The position numbers and the translations under genes are program-made. 12,990 nucleotides of DNA from Chitinophagales bacterium (GTDB taxonomy: Bacteria; Bacteroidota; Bacteroidia; Chitinophagales; UBA2359), in NCBI GenBank assembly GCA_020629595.1, contig JAHDDA010000028.1, positions 1 through 12,990 on the forward strand, in the 5' to 3' direction. Shown here one piece after another: positions 12,859-12,990 of the stretch; positions within the stretch are counted from its first letter, which is position 1, and the number at the start of each line of letters is the position of its first letter. The notes beneath the pieces were generated by a model. The model did no database searches. It saw nothing but the letters and a program-made list of their open reading frames with translations, and was not told the DNA's origin.

Positions 12859-12990
12859 TTGATAGCTAAACTCATAGAAATAATAAATCGAGTACCTAAG
12901 GATATTCCGATAAATAAAATAAGATATTATGTTGTACTTAGATTAATGTCGGCAATTGGTTTTTTTGTTCATACCTTTTGGCTTTTTATG
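12859..12990 (+). CDS. Start of an unidentified membrane protein gene, cut by the window edge
   Basis: A frame is open from just after a stop at 12853-12855 to the last base. Taking the TTG at 12859 as start, 44 residues are visible. They comprise a polar, Ile/Lys-rich N-terminus with NRVPKDIPINKIRYY (10-24), then a hydrophobic run from about residue 25 (VVLRLMSAIGFFVHTFWLFM) that looks like the first membrane helix, with basic residues on its N-terminal side. The first ATG is only at 12946, inside this hydrophobic run, and would remove the charged flank, so the TTG is preferred. The layout is common in bacterial membrane sensors such as histidine kinases and cyclases, but nothing visible proves that. 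It is divergent from the large surface-protein gene. Confidence 0.45.
   Translation, partial: MIAKLIEIINRVPKDIPINKIRYYVVLRLMSAIGFFVHTFWLFM

Overview
The window looks like chromosomal DNA of a member of the Bacteroidota. The evidence is very AT-rich sequence, promoters of the TTG / TAnnTTTG type, a lack of obvious Shine-Dalgarno sites, a DUF3078 outer-membrane protein, a T9SS C-terminal sorting domain, a choice-of-anchor-B (LVIVD repeat) protein and a Bacteroidota-type bacillithiol glycosyltransferase (BshA). I cannot place it below phylum level. No phage, transposase, CRISPR array, tRNA or rRNA was seen.

Layout. 96-1211 (+) encodes a DUF3078 outer-membrane protein. 1212-1743 has no credible gene, but carries two near-identical ~85-nt elements (1263-1348 and 1507-1589), each with a 5' hairpin, a 30-nt conserved linker and a terminator-like hairpin ending in eight T. 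1744-2448 (+) is a putative lipoprotein with two membrane helices. 2456-2614 is a foldback, MITE-like repeat. 2693-3235 (+) is a small protein with a Tudor/SH3-like N-terminus, and bshA follows at 3295-4434 (+). 4435-4806 is non-coding but heavily structured: a TAAATTTG promoter element, a branched fold with a GNRA-capped hairpin (4504-4603), and a second domain (4651-4785) whose outer helices interlock as a pseudoknot, ending 21 nt before a HesB/IscA-family gene (4807-5142). The SRP RNA gene (5254-5342) follows with its own promoter and T-run, then a GEVED-domain secreted protein with a T9SS tail (5379-6194).

From 6191 leftward-transcribed genes dominate. Reading along the minus strand from the right, they are a large secreted or surface protein (12597-9946), an old-yellow-enzyme-family oxidoreductase (9813-8572), an iodotyrosine-deiodinase-like flavoprotein (8484-7816), an alpha/beta hydrolase with its own consensus promoter (7709-6948) and a CBS-domain protein (6862-6191). 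The stop codon of the CBS gene overlaps that of the convergent GEVED gene. At the right edge a membrane protein gene starts on the + strand and runs out of the window.

How the parts relate. The themes are thiol/redox and Fe-S housekeeping (bshA, HesB), flavin enzymes (OYE plus IYD-like), and cell-surface or secreted proteins (DUF3078, GEVED/T9SS, choice-of-anchor B). The most unusual content is non-coding: the twin small RNA-like elements, the long structured leader of the HesB gene and the foldback element. None of these could be assigned to a known RNA family by eye.
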